Positions 41,784 through 51,127 of a stretch of DNA of 64,000 bases are shown in pieces (within the stretch, counting starts at the first letter, position 1; the number at the start of each line of letters is the position of its first letter). A program made the translations under genes and the position numbers. Origin of the DNA: Centipeda flueggei ATCC 43531 (GTDB lineage: Bacteria; Bacillota; Negativicutes; Selenomonadales; Selenomonadaceae). The notes under the pieces are model-generated. The model had not been told where the DNA came from. It worked only from the letters and a program-made list of their open reading frames with translations, and did no database searches. The stretch covers positions 1 to 64,000 of the forward strand of contig NZ_GG694006.1 in assembly GCF_000160695.1 (NCBI RefSeq), written 5' to 3'.

Positions 41784-43300
41784 AGAACGGAATGGTGTTT
41801 CTTGTTGGCGCGGGTCCCGGAGATCCGCGCCTTTTGACCGTGGGGGCGATGCAGTGCCTGAAACGGGCGGATGTCGTTGTCTATGACCATCTTGCCGATG
41901 AGAGTATTCTCTCCTATGTGCCTGAGGCAGCAGAGCGGATCTATGTCGGCAAGCAGTCCTGCCATCATACAATGCAGCAGGAGGAGATCAATGTCCTGCT
42001 CGCAGACAAGGCGGAGGAGGGAAAGACGGTCGTTCGTCTGAAGGGCGGAGATCCGTTCGTCTTTGGCCGCGGTGGGGAAGAGGCTCTTGTTTTGCTGGAA
42101 CGTGGAGTTCCTTTTGAGATTCTGCCCGGTGTCACCTCTGCGATCAGCGTGCCGGCCTATGCCGGTATTCCTGTGACACATCGAGGTGTGGCGGTTTCCT
42201 TTGCCGTGGTCACGGGACACGAGGATCCGACGAAACCCGAGTCTCATGTCCGCTGGCAGCATCTCGCGACAGGTGTGGATACACTGATCTTTTTGATGGG
42301 CGTGGCAAATCTGCCTGAGATCACGAAGCATTTGATCGAGAATGGGCGTCCCGCAGATACCCCGGCAGCACTTATCCGATGGGGGACGCGTGCCGATCAG
42401 GAGACATACGTGACGACAGTCGGTGAGGCGGCTGAGATGGTGCGTCGTGATGGGATGCGTCCTCCTGCGATCTTTATTGTGGGAGATGTGGTGCGCCTGC
42501 GAGATCGTCTGCGCTGGTTCGACCGCAGAGAGTTCCGCCCTCTTTTTGGGAAGCGCATTCTTGTCACACGCGCGCGTGCTCAGGCATCGGCATTGACGGA
42601 GAAACTGACGGCACTTGGTGCATCCTGCGTCGAGGCACCGGTGATTCGCATTGTTCCGCCGTCCGATTCGTACGCAGGACTGGATTCTGCCATCGGAAAA
42701 CTGCAGGACTATCACTGGGTGATCTTTACGAGTGTCAACGGTGTGGATCATTTCTTTGCACGGCTTCATCACGCAGGAAAGGATGCACGAGCACTCGGCT
42801 ATGCTAAAATTGCTGCCATCGGTACGGCGACACGGGATCGTCTCCGCACCTACGGGATCGAGGCAGATCTTGTGCCGCAGGAGTTCCGCGCTGAGGCAGT
42901 CGTGGATGCGCTCCGTCCGATTCTGCCGCCGCGTGCCCATATCCTCCTGCCGCGCGCACAGGAGGCACGCGACGTTCTTCCTGAGTCCTTGAGTGCACAT
43001 GGGGCGACTGTGGACGTTGCCGCAGCCTATGAGACGGTACCCGAGACAGAACATGGGGAAGAGCTCGCCGCCCAGATGATGGACGGTGCGTTTGACTACG
43101 TTACATTTACCAGTTCCTCCACCGTCAAGAATCTCGTGCGCATGCTCGGCAATATTACGCCGCTGCAGCATACGAAGATTGCCTGCATTGGACCGGTAAC
43201 GGCAGAAACCGTAGAGAGTTATGCGCTGATGTCTGCCATGACAGCCAGAACTTATACGATTGATGGATTGGTAGATTGCATAAGGGAGAATATAGAATGA
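41780..43300 (+). CDS. Uroporphyrinogen-III C-methyltransferase/uroporphyrinogen-III synthase fusion (CobA-HemD)
   Basis: Bifunctional 506-residue protein. N-terminal half (1-250) is the SAM-dependent CobA/SUMT: FLVGAGPGDPRLLT, VVYDHLA, VRLKGGDPFVFGRGGEE, PGVTSAISVPAYAGIPVTHR. C-terminal half (about 260-506) is HemD: KRILVTRARAQASAL, WVIFTSVNGVDHFF, ACIGPVTAET. So it makes uroporphyrinogen III and at once diverts it to precorrin-2 for siroheme or cobalamin. Such fusions are known in Clostridia and Negativicutes. ATGA overlaps at both ends. Confidence 0.95.
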   Translation: MKNGMVFLVGAGPGDPRLLTVGAMQCLKRADVVVYDHLADESILSYVPEAAERIYVGKQSCHHTMQQEEINVLLADKAEEGKTVVRLKGGDPFVFGRGGEEALVLLERGVPFEILPGVTSAISVPAYAGIPVTHRGVAVSFAVVTGHEDPTKPESHVRWQHLATGVDTLIFLMGVANLPEITKHLIENGRPADTPAALIRWGTRADQETYVTTVGEAAEMVRRDGMRPPAIFIVGDVVRLRDRLRWFDRREFRPLFGKRILVTRARAQASALTEKLTALGASCVEAPVIRIVPPSDSYAGLDSAIGKLQDYHWVIFTSVNGVDHFFARLHHAGKDARALGYAKIAAIGTATRDRLRTYGIEADLVPQEFRAEAVVDALRPILPPRAHILLPRAQEARDVLPESLSAHGATVDVAAAYETVPETEHGEELAAQMMDGAFDYVTFTSSSTVKNLVRMLGNITPLQHTKIACIGPVTAETVESYALMSAMTARTYTIDGLVDCIRENIE

Positions 43301-44268
43301 GTATGATTCAGCGTCCGCGCCGTTTGCGCATCTCGTCCGGGATGCGCGATCTTGTGCGTGAGACAGAGCTGTCGGTGCGCGATTTTGTCTATCCGATCTT
43401 TGTCGTTCCTGGAGAGAAGCTCAAAGAAGAGATCCCGAGTATGCCGGGGTGTTTCCACTACTCTGTGGATCAGGTCGCAGCACTCGCATACGAGATCGCA
43501 GCGCGTGGGATTCGCGCCGTCGAGGTGTTCGGCCTTCCTGCTTATAAGGATGAGGACGGCAGCTCTGCATGGGATATGGAGAGTCCTGTCCAGCGCGCGA
43601 TCGCTGCGATCAAGGACGCTGTTCCTAACCTGCTGGTCGTCGGTGATGTATGCCTTTGCCAGTATACGACACATGGACACTGTGGACATCTCACGGGACA
43701 CTATGTCGATAATGACAGGACGCTCGCACTCCTGCAGAAGGTTGCCGTAAGTCAGGCAAAGGCGGGGGCAGACATCGTTGCGCCGTCCGATATGATGGAT
43801 GGACGCATTGCCGCCATTCGCGAGGCACTTGACGAAAATAAATTTGAGAACACCTCCATCATGAGCTACGCAGTAAAGTATGCCTCGGGATACTATGGCC
43901 CTTTTCGTGATGCGGCAGACAGCACGCCCGCCTTCGGTGACCGCAGGCAGTATCAGATGGACCCGTCGAATGTCCGTGAGGCACTGAAAGAGACTGCACT
44001 TGATGTGGAAGAGGGCGCTGACATCATCATGGTTAAGCCGGCTCTTGCCTATCTCGACGTGGTACGCCGTGTCTATGAGGTGACAGATCGCCCCATTGCC
44101 GTCTACAATGTCAGCGGCGAGTACGCCATGGTCAAAGCGGCGGCAGCAAATGGCTGGATTGATGAGCAGCGAATTGTTCTGGAGACGCTGACGGGCATGA
44201 AGCGCGCCGGTGCAAAGATCATCATCACCTATCATGCCTTGGATGCTGCTGACTGGATGAACGGATAA
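43297..44268 (+). CDS. hemB: Delta-aminolevulinic acid dehydratase (porphobilinogen synthase)
   Basis: Condenses two ALA into porphobilinogen. 323 residues: start RPRRLRISSGMRDLVRET, zinc site VCLCQYTTHGHCG near 120-135 with all three cysteines, so the zinc-dependent form, and Schiff-base lysines in SYAVKYASGYYGPFR and MVKPALAYLD. ATG 43297 overlaps the stop of the fusion gene; gggag lies ten bases before. Confidence 0.97.
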   Translation: MSMIQRPRRLRISSGMRDLVRETELSVRDFVYPIFVVPGEKLKEEIPSMPGCFHYSVDQVAALAYEIAARGIRAVEVFGLPAYKDEDGSSAWDMESPVQRAIAAIKDAVPNLLVVGDVCLCQYTTHGHCGHLTGHYVDNDRTLALLQKVAVSQAKAGADIVAPSDMMDGRIAAIREALDENKFENTSIMSYAVKYASGYYGPFRDAADSTPAFGDRRQYQMDPSNVREALKETALDVEEGADIIMVKPALAYLDVVRRVYEVTDRPIAVYNVSGEYAMVKAAAANGWIDEQRIVLETLTGMKRAGAKIIITYHALDAADWMNG

Positions 44269-44280
44269 GGAGAGAGCTAT

Positions 44281-45600
44281 ATGCGCCATACCGAAAAATC
44301 AAAGGCTGCCTTTGATGAGGCAAAACGGTATATGCCCGGCGGGGTCAACAGTCCCGTCCGTTCGTTCGCCAATGTAGGGGGGAACCCTCTCTTTATTGCA
44401 CGAGCGGAGGGGGCGTATATCTACGATATTGACGGGAACTCTTACATCGACTACGTGGGATCATGGGGACCGATGATCGTCGGACACGCGCATCCGCAGG
44501 TAGTGAAGGCTCTGCAGGAGGCTGTGGTACGCGGGACAAGCTATGGTGCACCGACGCTCATGGAGACGGAGCTGGCCAAGCTCGTTCAGTCGGCCTATCC
44601 GACCATTGAATGCATTCGCATGGTCAACTCGGGAACCGAGGCGACGATGAGTGCACTGCGTCTGGCACGCGGCTATACCGGACGGGATAAAATCGTCAAG
44701 TTCATCGGATGCTACCATGGGCATAACGACAGCCTCCTCGTCAGCGCAGGCTCAGGCATGGCGACATTCGGCGTCCCGAGTTCTCCCGGTGTGACGAAGG
44801 GGACAGCGGCGGACACGATTGCTGTTCCGTACAACGATGAGGATGCCGTCCGCGATGTGATGGAGCGCGAGGGCGATCATATCGCCGCCGTCATCGTTGA
44901 GCCGGTCGCGGGAAATATGGGGCTGGTGCTGCCGCGTCAGGGTTATCTCTCTCTGCTGCGCGAGCTGACCGAGCAGCACGGCACGCTTCTCATCTTTGAT
45001 GAGGTGATGTGCGGCTTCCGTGCGTCCTTGGGCGGTGCACAGGCTGCCTATGACATCCGTCCCGATCTCACCTGCCTCGGCAAGATCATCGGCGGCGGTC
45101 TTCCCGTCGCTGCATACGGCGGACGCCGTGAGATCATGGAGCAGATTTCCCCCTCGGGTCCCGTCTATCAGGCGGGCACTCTCTCAGGCAATCCGCTTGC
45201 CATGACGGCGGGCATTGAGACGCTGAAGCTCATCACGGCAGACCCCGAAGAAGGGAAGGCGGATTACAGTCGTGAGCTGACCATCAAGACGAAAAATCTC
45301 CTGCTTGGCTGGCAGCGCACAGCGAAGGAGGCAGGTGTGCCGATATGTGCACATCAGGCGGGATCGATGTTCGGCATCTTCTTTATTGATCGTGATGTCT
45401 ATAACTATGAGGATGCCGCTGCTGCTGATCAGGATGCCTTCCGCATCTGGTTTGAGACGATGCTCGATGAGGGCGTGTATCTGGCTCCGTCCCAGTTTGA
45501 GACGGTATTCATGTCGGGAGCGCATACGGACAAAGACATTGAACGCACAATTGCCGCTTCGGAGAAGGCGTTTGCCGCAGTCAAAAAAGCACGAAAATAA
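44281..45600 (+). CDS. hemL: Glutamate-1-semialdehyde 2,1-aminomutase
   Basis: PLP enzyme producing 5-aminolevulinate from HemA's product. 439 residues. Seen: [13 protein letters not shown] near the start, [16 protein letters not shown] near 117, FDEVMCGFR near 240, the PLP Lys 268 in [17 protein letters not shown], and [16 protein letters not shown]. Site aaggagag. Last gene of the operon, giving the full set from glutamyl-tRNA to uroporphyrinogen III; the later heme genes (hemE, hemN, hemH) are not here. Confidence 0.97.
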   Translation: MRHTEKSKAAFDEAKRYMPGGVNSPVRSFANVGGNPLFIARAEGAYIYDIDGNSYIDYVGSWGPMIVGHAHPQVVKALQEAVVRGTSYGAPTLMETELAKLVQSAYPTIECIRMVNSGTEATMSALRLARGYTGRDKIVKFIGCYHGHNDSLLVSAGSGMATFGVPSSPGVTKGTAADTIAVPYNDEDAVRDVMEREGDHIAAVIVEPVAGNMGLVLPRQGYLSLLRELTEQHGTLLIFDEVMCGFRASLGGAQAAYDIRPDLTCLGKIIGGGLPVAAYGGRREIMEQISPSGPVYQAGTLSGNPLAMTAGIETLKLITADPEEGKADYSRELTIKTKNLLLGWQRTAKEAGVPICAHQAGSMFGIFFIDRDVYNYEDAAAADQDAFRIWFETMLDEGVYLAPSQFETVFMSGAHTDKDIERTIAASEKAFAAVKKARK

Positions 45601-45608
45601 TTTTCATC

Positions 45609-45646
45609 AAAGACCTCATGCGACTGCATCGTGTGAGGTCTTTTTG
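45609..45646 (+). terminator. Intrinsic terminator after hemL
   Basis: Ten-pair stem aaagacctca/tgaggtcttt with a loop of about 15 bases, followed by a T-run. Confidence 0.88.
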
Positions 45647-45681
45647 TGATTTGAAACATCTGTCCGTGTGAGTGAAGTCCA

Positions 45682-45710
45682 TTGATAGTGGAAGCAGTTC
45701 ATGATATAAT
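45682..45710 (+). promoter_or_regulatory. Sigma-70 promoter for the flippase-lipid kinase operon
   Basis: TTGATA at 45682-45687, a 17-base spacer, and TATAAT at 45705-45710. Confidence 0.85.
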
Positions 45711-45747
45711 TCAATCGATATTATTCTCATAATTAGCATTTGAGGCG

Positions 45748-47403
45748 GTGTTTCTCATTAGTGAGATGAATGTTGCGGAAGGGAAGAAGAGCAAAGGAGA
45801 ATCCTTTCTCAAGGGTACTTTTGTTCTGACCATCGCAGGTTTTGTGGTCAAGGTGATCGGGTCGCTGAACTGGATCTTCGTCTCCCGCATTCTAGGCGGC
45901 GAAGGTATTGGTCTCTACCAGATGGCGTTCCCCATTTATTTTTTTGCCATGACGGTCTCGCAGGCCGGTGTTCCGGTAGCGATTTCGATTATTACGGCGG
46001 AGCGCGTCGCACTCAAGGATATCTACGGAGCGAAGCGTGTATTTCGCATCTCTATGCTGCTCATGGTGCTGACAGGACTGCTCTTTTCGATTTTGACCTA
46101 TTTGGCGGCAGACTGGCTGATCGAGTGGCAGCTGATTCGTGATGCGCGTGCCTACAAGGCTGTGGTGGTGCTTGCTCCGACGGTCTTTTTCGTGACCCTG
46201 CTCGCCAGTTCCCGCGGGTATCTGCAGGGATGGCAGCGTATGACGCCGACGGCAGTGTCGCAGATTGTAGAGCAGATTTTCCGCGTGGTGACCATGATTG
46301 TCCTCGCGAGTCTTCTCATGCCATGGGGGCTGGACTACGCAGCCGCCGGCGCGTCGCTCGGGGCTTTCGCAGGGGCGGTGACAGGACTCATTGTTCTCGT
46401 CTACTTCCACATCAAACTGGAGCGAGACATTGTGCGTGATTACGGGACGGATCTGAGACCGCTGCCGAATGTTCCCTACGAAACACGACTTTCGATTATT
46501 CATCGTATTTTTAAGCTGGCACTTCCGGTCTCGGCGGCAAGCATTATGCTGCCCGTCGTCTCGAATCTGGATCTGATGATCGTTCCGCAGCGCCTCGAGG
46601 CGGCGGGCTACAGCATCAGTGAGGCGACGGAGCTTTTCGGTTATCTGAACGGCATGGCTGTCCCACTCGTCAATCTGGCGACGATTCTGACTGCATCCAT
46701 GGCAATGAGTATCGTTCCCGCCATCTCAGAGTCGCGTGTACTCGGCGATCAGGCACGCGTCTATGATCAGACGGCGGCGTCTGTGCGCATTTCGAATTTC
46801 GTCTGTTTTCCTGCCTTTGTCATTGTGTTTGTTTTGGCAACGCCAATTTCTTCGCTGATCTACAATGCGCCGGGGGCGGGGCCTGCGGTCATGATCTCGG
46901 CGGTGAGCATCATCCTGCTCGGTCTGCATCAGGTTTCAACGGGGATTTTGCAGGGACTGGGACATCCGACGATCCCCATGGTGAATATGGTGCTCGCAGC
47001 GGCGGCAAAGATTTTCCTGAACTGGCATCTGACGGCGATCCCCTGGCTCGGCATCATGGGGGCGGCATGGGCAACAGCGGCAGATATGGGGGTCGCCGCG
47101 CTCATTAACCTCTACTTCATCTACCGTTTTATCGGCTATCGTATCGAGCTCCTCCAGCTCATCAAGACGATATGTTCTGCCGGGATTATGGCATGTGCTG
47201 TTCATTTTTTCTATGTGTGGACACTGGCATGGTGGGGGATCGCAGCGATTTCTACCTTTGGTGCGGTGTTCTTTGGCTGCTTCGTCTATGTGGCGGCGAT
47301 GATCCTGCTGCGCGGCCTGATCGAGGAGGATCTGTACCGTCTGCCGATGGTCGGTACGGTCGGCATCCGATTTTTACAACGGATTGGGGTGTATAAGTCA
47401 TGA
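45748..47403 (+). CDS. MOP-superfamily polysaccharide/lipid flippase (SpoVB/MurJ-like)
   Basis: 551 residues with about fourteen membrane helices and short loops, the layout of SpoVB/MurJ/Wzx flippases of lipid-linked sugars. Typical blocks: FLKGTFVLTIAGFVVKVIGSLNW at the start, GLYQMAFPIYFFAMTVSQAGVPVAIS near 55, LASSRGYLQGWQRMTPTA near 150, MGAAWATAADMG late. Most like the SpoVB/YtgP group; the lipid substrate is not known, though peptidoglycan or outer-membrane polysaccharide precursors are plausible. The start is uncertain: GTG 45748 lies very close to gaggcg, and ATG 45766 is the first ATG. Confidence 0.9.
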   Translation: MFLISEMNVAEGKKSKGESFLKGTFVLTIAGFVVKVIGSLNWIFVSRILGGEGIGLYQMAFPIYFFAMTVSQAGVPVAISIITAERVALKDIYGAKRVFRISMLLMVLTGLLFSILTYLAADWLIEWQLIRDARAYKAVVVLAPTVFFVTLLASSRGYLQGWQRMTPTAVSQIVEQIFRVVTMIVLASLLMPWGLDYAAAGASLGAFAGAVTGLIVLVYFHIKLERDIVRDYGTDLRPLPNVPYETRLSIIHRIFKLALPVSAASIMLPVVSNLDLMIVPQRLEAAGYSISEATELFGYLNGMAVPLVNLATILTASMAMSIVPAISESRVLGDQARVYDQTAASVRISNFVCFPAFVIVFVLATPISSLIYNAPGAGPAVMISAVSIILLGLHQVSTGILQGLGHPTIPMVNMVLAAAAKIFLNWHLTAIPWLGIMGAAWATAADMGVAALINLYFIYRFIGYRIELLQLIKTICSAGIMACAVHFFYVWTLAWWGIAAISTFGAVFFGCFVYVAAMILLRGLIEEDLYRLPMVGTVGIRFLQRIGVYKS

Positions 47404-48284
47404 AGAAAATGGCCTTGATCTACAACCCCGTGTCGGGGCATGCCCTCTTTAAGGAGAAGTTGGACACGCTGATCGAACTTTTTCAGCGTCATGATATCAT
47501 ACTTTCCTCCTACCGCACGCGTGGGAATGGGCAGGATCAGCTCAGCCAGTTTCTCTGTGAGATTGCCCCTGCCGGCATACTGGCAGCGGGTGGTGATGGA
47601 ACAGTGCACGCAGTAGTGAATGCACTGCAGGATGCCAAGATCGACATACCACTCGGTATCTTAGGAAGCGGCACGTCAAATGATTTTGCTACGCACCTTG
47701 GGATTGGCGGGGATTGGGAGTCCTATGTGGAACGCATTGCAGCGGATGAGTCGCGGCGCGTTGATTTGGGCGTTTTGGAAGGACAGGGGCGCTATTTTGT
47801 CAACGTCCTCAGTGCCGGTGTCTTGACGGGGATCGCCCATGAGGTGAAGTCGGTCTATAAGAATTCACTCGGCCGAATCGCGTATTACCTGAAGGGGATC
47901 GGGGAGCTTCCGCGACTGCATTCATTTCCAGTGCACATTACGGCAGATGGTGAACACTATGAGGAAGAAATTTTCCTGTTCGTCATCGCCAACAGTCCTG
48001 TGGTGGCCGGGATGAAGCAGATCGGCAGCGATATTGCAATCGATGATGGGATGCTCGACCTCCTTGCCGTAAAGAAAACAGGTCTGCCGCAGTTTATGTC
48101 TGTGGCGGCAGACCTGTTTGCCGGAAAACCGGTATCGGAGCGGGACAATATCCTGCACATACGTGCACGGACATTTGAGCTCACAGCGGATGTACCGCTC
48201 TTTAGTGATGTGGACGGAGAATGCGGACCACGTCTTCCGCTGTGTGTGAGGACCGTCCCGCTGGCACTCTCCGTGTATTGCTGA
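47400..48284 (+). CDS. Diacylglycerol/sphingoid-type lipid kinase (BmrU/YegS family)
   Basis: 294 residues. N-terminal catalytic domain with YNPVSGHALFKEKL, the nucleotide motif AAGGDGTVHAVVNAL near 60 and LGILGSGTSNDFATHLG near 82; C-terminal beta-sandwich lipid-binding domain. Family members phosphorylate diacylglycerol or related lipids. ATGA overlap with the flippase gene suggests a shared role in envelope lipid turnover. It converges with the next minus-strand gene with only 11 bases between stops and no terminator visible. Confidence 0.92.
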   Translation: MKKMALIYNPVSGHALFKEKLDTLIELFQRHDIILSSYRTRGNGQDQLSQFLCEIAPAGILAAGGDGTVHAVVNALQDAKIDIPLGILGSGTSNDFATHLGIGGDWESYVERIAADESRRVDLGVLEGQGRYFVNVLSAGVLTGIAHEVKSVYKNSLGRIAYYLKGIGELPRLHSFPVHITADGEHYEEEIFLFVIANSPVVAGMKQIGSDIAIDDGMLDLLAVKKTGLPQFMSVAADLFAGKPVSERDNILHIRARTFELTADVPLFSDVDGECGPRLPLCVRTVPLALSVYC

Positions 48285-48295
48285 GTTTGTTCATA

Positions 48296-49534
48296 TTATT
48301 CGTTGTTTCCCAAATAATAGGCGACGAATTGCTGTGCCGTGCGACCACTGCGCCCGCTGTGCGTCATCTCCCAACGAAGCCCCGCAATGCGCAGCTCCTC
48401 AGGTGTCAGGTGGATGCCTTTTTGTGTGAGCATATGGTCGATGATTGCCAGATATTCTTCCTGATCCGGTGTATGGTACTGAATGATGAGACCAAAGCGA
48501 TCCGAGAGAGAAATCGCTTCGTTGATACTGTCATCGCGATGGACCTCATCCTGCTCGCGCTCACGCCATGTCTCACGGATGAGGTGACGGCGATTGGACG
48601 TCGCATAGATGCGTACATTGGAGGGGCAGGATGATACACTGCCCTCGATTGCGGACTTGACCGCCTTGAACTCGGCATCCGAGTCCTCAAAGGACAGATC
48701 ATCCAGGAAAATGATAAATTTTCGCCCCGCATAACGGCGCAGTTCGTTCATGATCGTGCTAAGTTCACGCAGCTGTTCCTTGGTGACCTGTACAAGACGC
48801 AGACCGTTCTCTTCGTATTCGCTGACCAGAGCTTTGACGGCGGAGGATTTTCCTGTCCCGCGTGTCCCAACGAGGAGTACGTGGTTGGACGGCTTGCCGA
48901 GGACGAAGGCGCGCGTGTTGCGGATAAGCTGCTCCTTCTGGTGCTGATAGCCGATGATATCCTTCATACGGGGGCACTCAAAGTGGTCGATGCCGCAGAT
49001 CTGGTGTGCTGCGCTGTCCCAACGGAATACGGAATAGGATGCCATATCTCCATAGCCGTATCGTGCGTAGAACGTTAATAGTGCCTCGGCGTAGTCCTCC
49101 GTCGTCTTTGCCGCATCGAGCAGCGGGAGAAGAAAATCCTCTGTCTTATCGTAGATGTTTTTCGTGGGCTCGTAGTTGTCCAGCAGCTCAGCCTTTAGAA
49201 ATGCACTAGTAGGAAGTGCGAAGATTGGATACAGCAGGGCGATATCCTGATAGAAGATATGGCGCAGGCTGTTTCCGGGCGGCAGCCCCGTGCGTTCCAT
49301 TGTTTCCGAGACGATATTCGGTGTGTGCGTAATGATGTGGAGGAGGTAGCGCGGCAGCAGATTTCCGCGCAGACCGAGATTCTCTGCAGCGGCGATCAGT
49401 GCTGCGCAGCATTCACTGCGCTCCTCTACGCCCTCCTCTCCGTACATCATGGTGTCCTCCAGTGCGGCGAGGACAGGATCCATGCGTAAATTATGCAGGG
49501 TGAGCAAGCTGGAAAGATTGACCTGTGGTTCCAT
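48296..49534 (-). CDS. DUF815-family AAA-type ATPase
   Basis: 412 residues from ATG 49534 (aaaggaatatgttct before it); the longer frame to 49609 has no family support. The N-terminal third is helical and family-specific. The ATPase core follows: Walker A LLVGTRGTGKSSAVKAL near 222, Walker B KFIIFLDDLSFED near 268, sensor-1 IYATSNRRHL near 305, then ISLSDRFGLII and a C-terminal small helical domain ending GRTAQQFVAYYL. Function of DUF815 proteins is unknown; they resemble DnaA/Cdc6-like clamp or remodelling ATPases. Confidence 0.9.
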   Translation of the reverse strand: MEPQVNLSSLLTLHNLRMDPVLAALEDTMMYGEEGVEERSECCAALIAAAENLGLRGNLLPRYLLHIITHTPNIVSETMERTGLPPGNSLRHIFYQDIALLYPIFALPTSAFLKAELLDNYEPTKNIYDKTEDFLLPLLDAAKTTEDYAEALLTFYARYGYGDMASYSVFRWDSAAHQICGIDHFECPRMKDIIGYQHQKEQLIRNTRAFVLGKPSNHVLLVGTRGTGKSSAVKALVSEYEENGLRLVQVTKEQLRELSTIMNELRRYAGRKFIIFLDDLSFEDSDAEFKAVKSAIEGSVSSCPSNVRIYATSNRRHLIRETWREREQDEVHRDDSINEAISLSDRFGLIIQYHTPDQEEYLAIIDHMLTQKGIHLTPEELRIAGLRWEMTHSGRSGRTAQQFVAYYLGNNE

Positions 49535-49560
49535 AGAACATATTCCTTTCTGTATTTCAT

Positions 49561-50814
49561 TCATGATTTTGTCTTGAAGATCGGCGAGGAGAGAAAATCT
49601 GTGCCGCATGTGCCGCCATGTGGCTGCGGCAGTGTCAACGTACGCAGCTCTGTGGCACGTGTATCGAAGGCGAGCATTTGCTGCAGCAGAGACAGCTTCG
49701 CTGGGGAGCGCGCACGCGCATCACTCGTCAACGTTTCTGCGGTACGTACAATAATTGGGAGAGGACAATTTTTTTTAATGTGCCGCAGCAGCGTTCTGCC
49801 TCTTCCATTAAATGCCAAGGGGCGGATGTAGAGACAGCCGGCGCGGTCAAAGTCCTCTGCCTGTATTTTTTGCAGCCGCAGCAGGAGGTGGATGATAAGA
49901 CGCCCGATGCGACTCTTTGGATAGCGCTTGGCGGAGGTATGCGTCAGCAGATCTTCGTAGGTTTCTGCCATACGCAGTGCACCCATCAGACGGTTTTCGA
50001 TCCCCTCAGAGACCCCGCAGATGCTGCGGAGTTCTGTGTCCGTCATGGTGAGGATCTCATAGCGCAGGAGACGCAGCAGTTCTCTGTGGCAGGGAAGGGC
50101 GTTCGGATGGGCGCGGCGCAGATCGTCAAGCACGCAAGGCATGACTCCCTCTGCGATGTGCTCCCATGGGGGGATATCCTGCTCCAGTGCTGCGCGAATG
50201 GAGGACGCACTGGTGATGCCGCTGCGCAGCCATGGCTCTCCGTGCTTCGCTGTTTTGCGCGGCAAGGAAAGCGGCGTGATGTCTGCACCCTTGGCGTGGA
50301 GTGCGCGCAGGTACTCCACGCCAAGGATGTTGTTCGGCGCACGCAGGATGCTTTCTTTGATGCCAAGCTGCTCCGCCAGGGCTGAGGACAGTGCCGCCGC
50401 ATAGGACAGTCCCATGGAGAGACTTTTCGCAATCATGTGCTGTGTCTTGCCTGTATCGATCTCCCGGGCAGCTCTTTCGAGCGGGGGTATGGCCGCTGCC
50501 TCTGTGCCGAAGGCAAGGTGGCTGACGACGCCAAGCTGCATGAGGAGGGAGACACCGCCGCGTGCAAAGTCCTGTGCACTGCGGCAGGCAAAGACGAAGG
50601 GGAGCTCGAGTACGAGGTCTGCACCTCCGTCGACGGCGTGCCGTGCCCGTGCCCACTTGTCGAGAACGGCGGGCGTTCCGCGCTGCGTTATGCTGCCGCT
50701 CATGACGATGACGATGCCATCCATGGAGGGGAATCTTCGGCGCAGTTCACCGAGTTGCCAGGCGTGTCCGTGATGAAATGGATTGTATTCGGCGATTACC
50801 CCGATGACGTCCAT
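49561..50814 (-). CDS. tmcAL: tRNA(Met) cytidine acetate ligase (TmcAL, YlbM family)
   Basis: ATP- and acetate-dependent ac4C formation at C34 of elongator tRNA-Met. 417 residues. The nucleotidyltransferase-type motif GVIAEYNPFHHGH at the N-terminus is diagnostic; IVMSGSITQRGTPAVLDKWARA and LRAPNNILGVEYLRAL follow, and RSGITSASSIRAAL is present. The C-terminal end CGTDFLSSPIF is typical. A run of G lies before the ATG. It diverges from mnmA, another tRNA-modification gene, across the 50815-51127 gap. Confidence 0.93.
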   Translation of the reverse strand: MDVIGVIAEYNPFHHGHAWQLGELRRRFPSMDGIVIVMSGSITQRGTPAVLDKWARARHAVDGGADLVLELPFVFACRSAQDFARGGVSLLMQLGVVSHLAFGTEAAAIPPLERAAREIDTGKTQHMIAKSLSMGLSYAAALSSALAEQLGIKESILRAPNNILGVEYLRALHAKGADITPLSLPRKTAKHGEPWLRSGITSASSIRAALEQDIPPWEHIAEGVMPCVLDDLRRAHPNALPCHRELLRLLRYEILTMTDTELRSICGVSEGIENRLMGALRMAETYEDLLTHTSAKRYPKSRIGRLIIHLLLRLQKIQAEDFDRAGCLYIRPLAFNGRGRTLLRHIKKNCPLPIIVRTAETLTSDARARSPAKLSLLQQMLAFDTRATELRTLTLPQPHGGTCGTDFLSSPIFKTKS

Positions 50815-50884
50815 ATTCCCCCCCCTTTTTTTTTCTTTTTAATTTTATCAAAAAAGAATACGTTTGTGTAGTCCTCCGTTCACA

Positions 50885-50902
50885 AATACAATATCTTGTA
50901 TT
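50885..50902. promoter_or_regulatory. Palindrome over the mnmA -35 box, candidate operator
   Basis: Perfect inverted repeat AATACAA-tatc-TTGTATT whose right arm contains the -35 hexamer. It sits in the divergent tmcAL-mnmA intergenic gap, where a repressor could act on one or both genes. Confidence 0.5.
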
Positions 50903-50924
50903 TTCGTAATGCGAATGCTATACT
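50896..50924 (+). promoter_or_regulatory. Sigma-70 promoter for mnmA, upstream of the repeat element
   Basis: TTGTAT at 50896-50901, a 17-base spacer, and TATACT at 50919-50924 with a TGC extended -10. The transcript would run through the whole repeat element at 50944-51104. Confidence 0.8.
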
Positions 50925-50943
50925 AAATTCACATTTGATTGAA

Positions 50944-51104
50944 GGAATCGCTGATAAAATGAAGTCCGTCAGATTAGCGTAGATTTTTTTGTCCGATTGA
51001 GGAGGAAAACCGGACGCATAGCCAAAGCTATGTGGAGGATCGCGGGCAAAAAGCGGGCAAAAAAGATGCGCTAAGATGGCGGTGCTGAATTTATCAGTGC
51101 TTCC
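50944..51104 (+). repeat. Long copy of a terminal-inverted-repeat element in the mnmA leader
   Basis: 161 bases with ends ggaatcgctgataaa and tttatcagtgcttcc (imperfect inverted repeats), the same ends as the 58-base copy at 58778. Inside, a second pair of inverted arms (ccgtcagattagcgtagat-T-run-gtccg, and a complementary cggg-caaaaaa-gatgcgctaagatgg) encloses small hairpins: gtccg/cggac and catagc-caaa-gctatg (51017-51032). A tandem gcgggcaaaaa pair is also present. tgaa flanks both sides, a possible target duplication. It has no coding capacity, so it resembles a MITE or a mobile structured RNA element. Confidence 0.75.
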
Positions 51105-51127
51105 TGAACTTCATGGTGGGACAGAGG

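Noticed and set aside
41615-43171. 518-residue open frame on the minus strand
   Set aside because: Antisense of the CobA-HemD fusion gene; low-complexity Cys/His/Arg-rich product without motifs.
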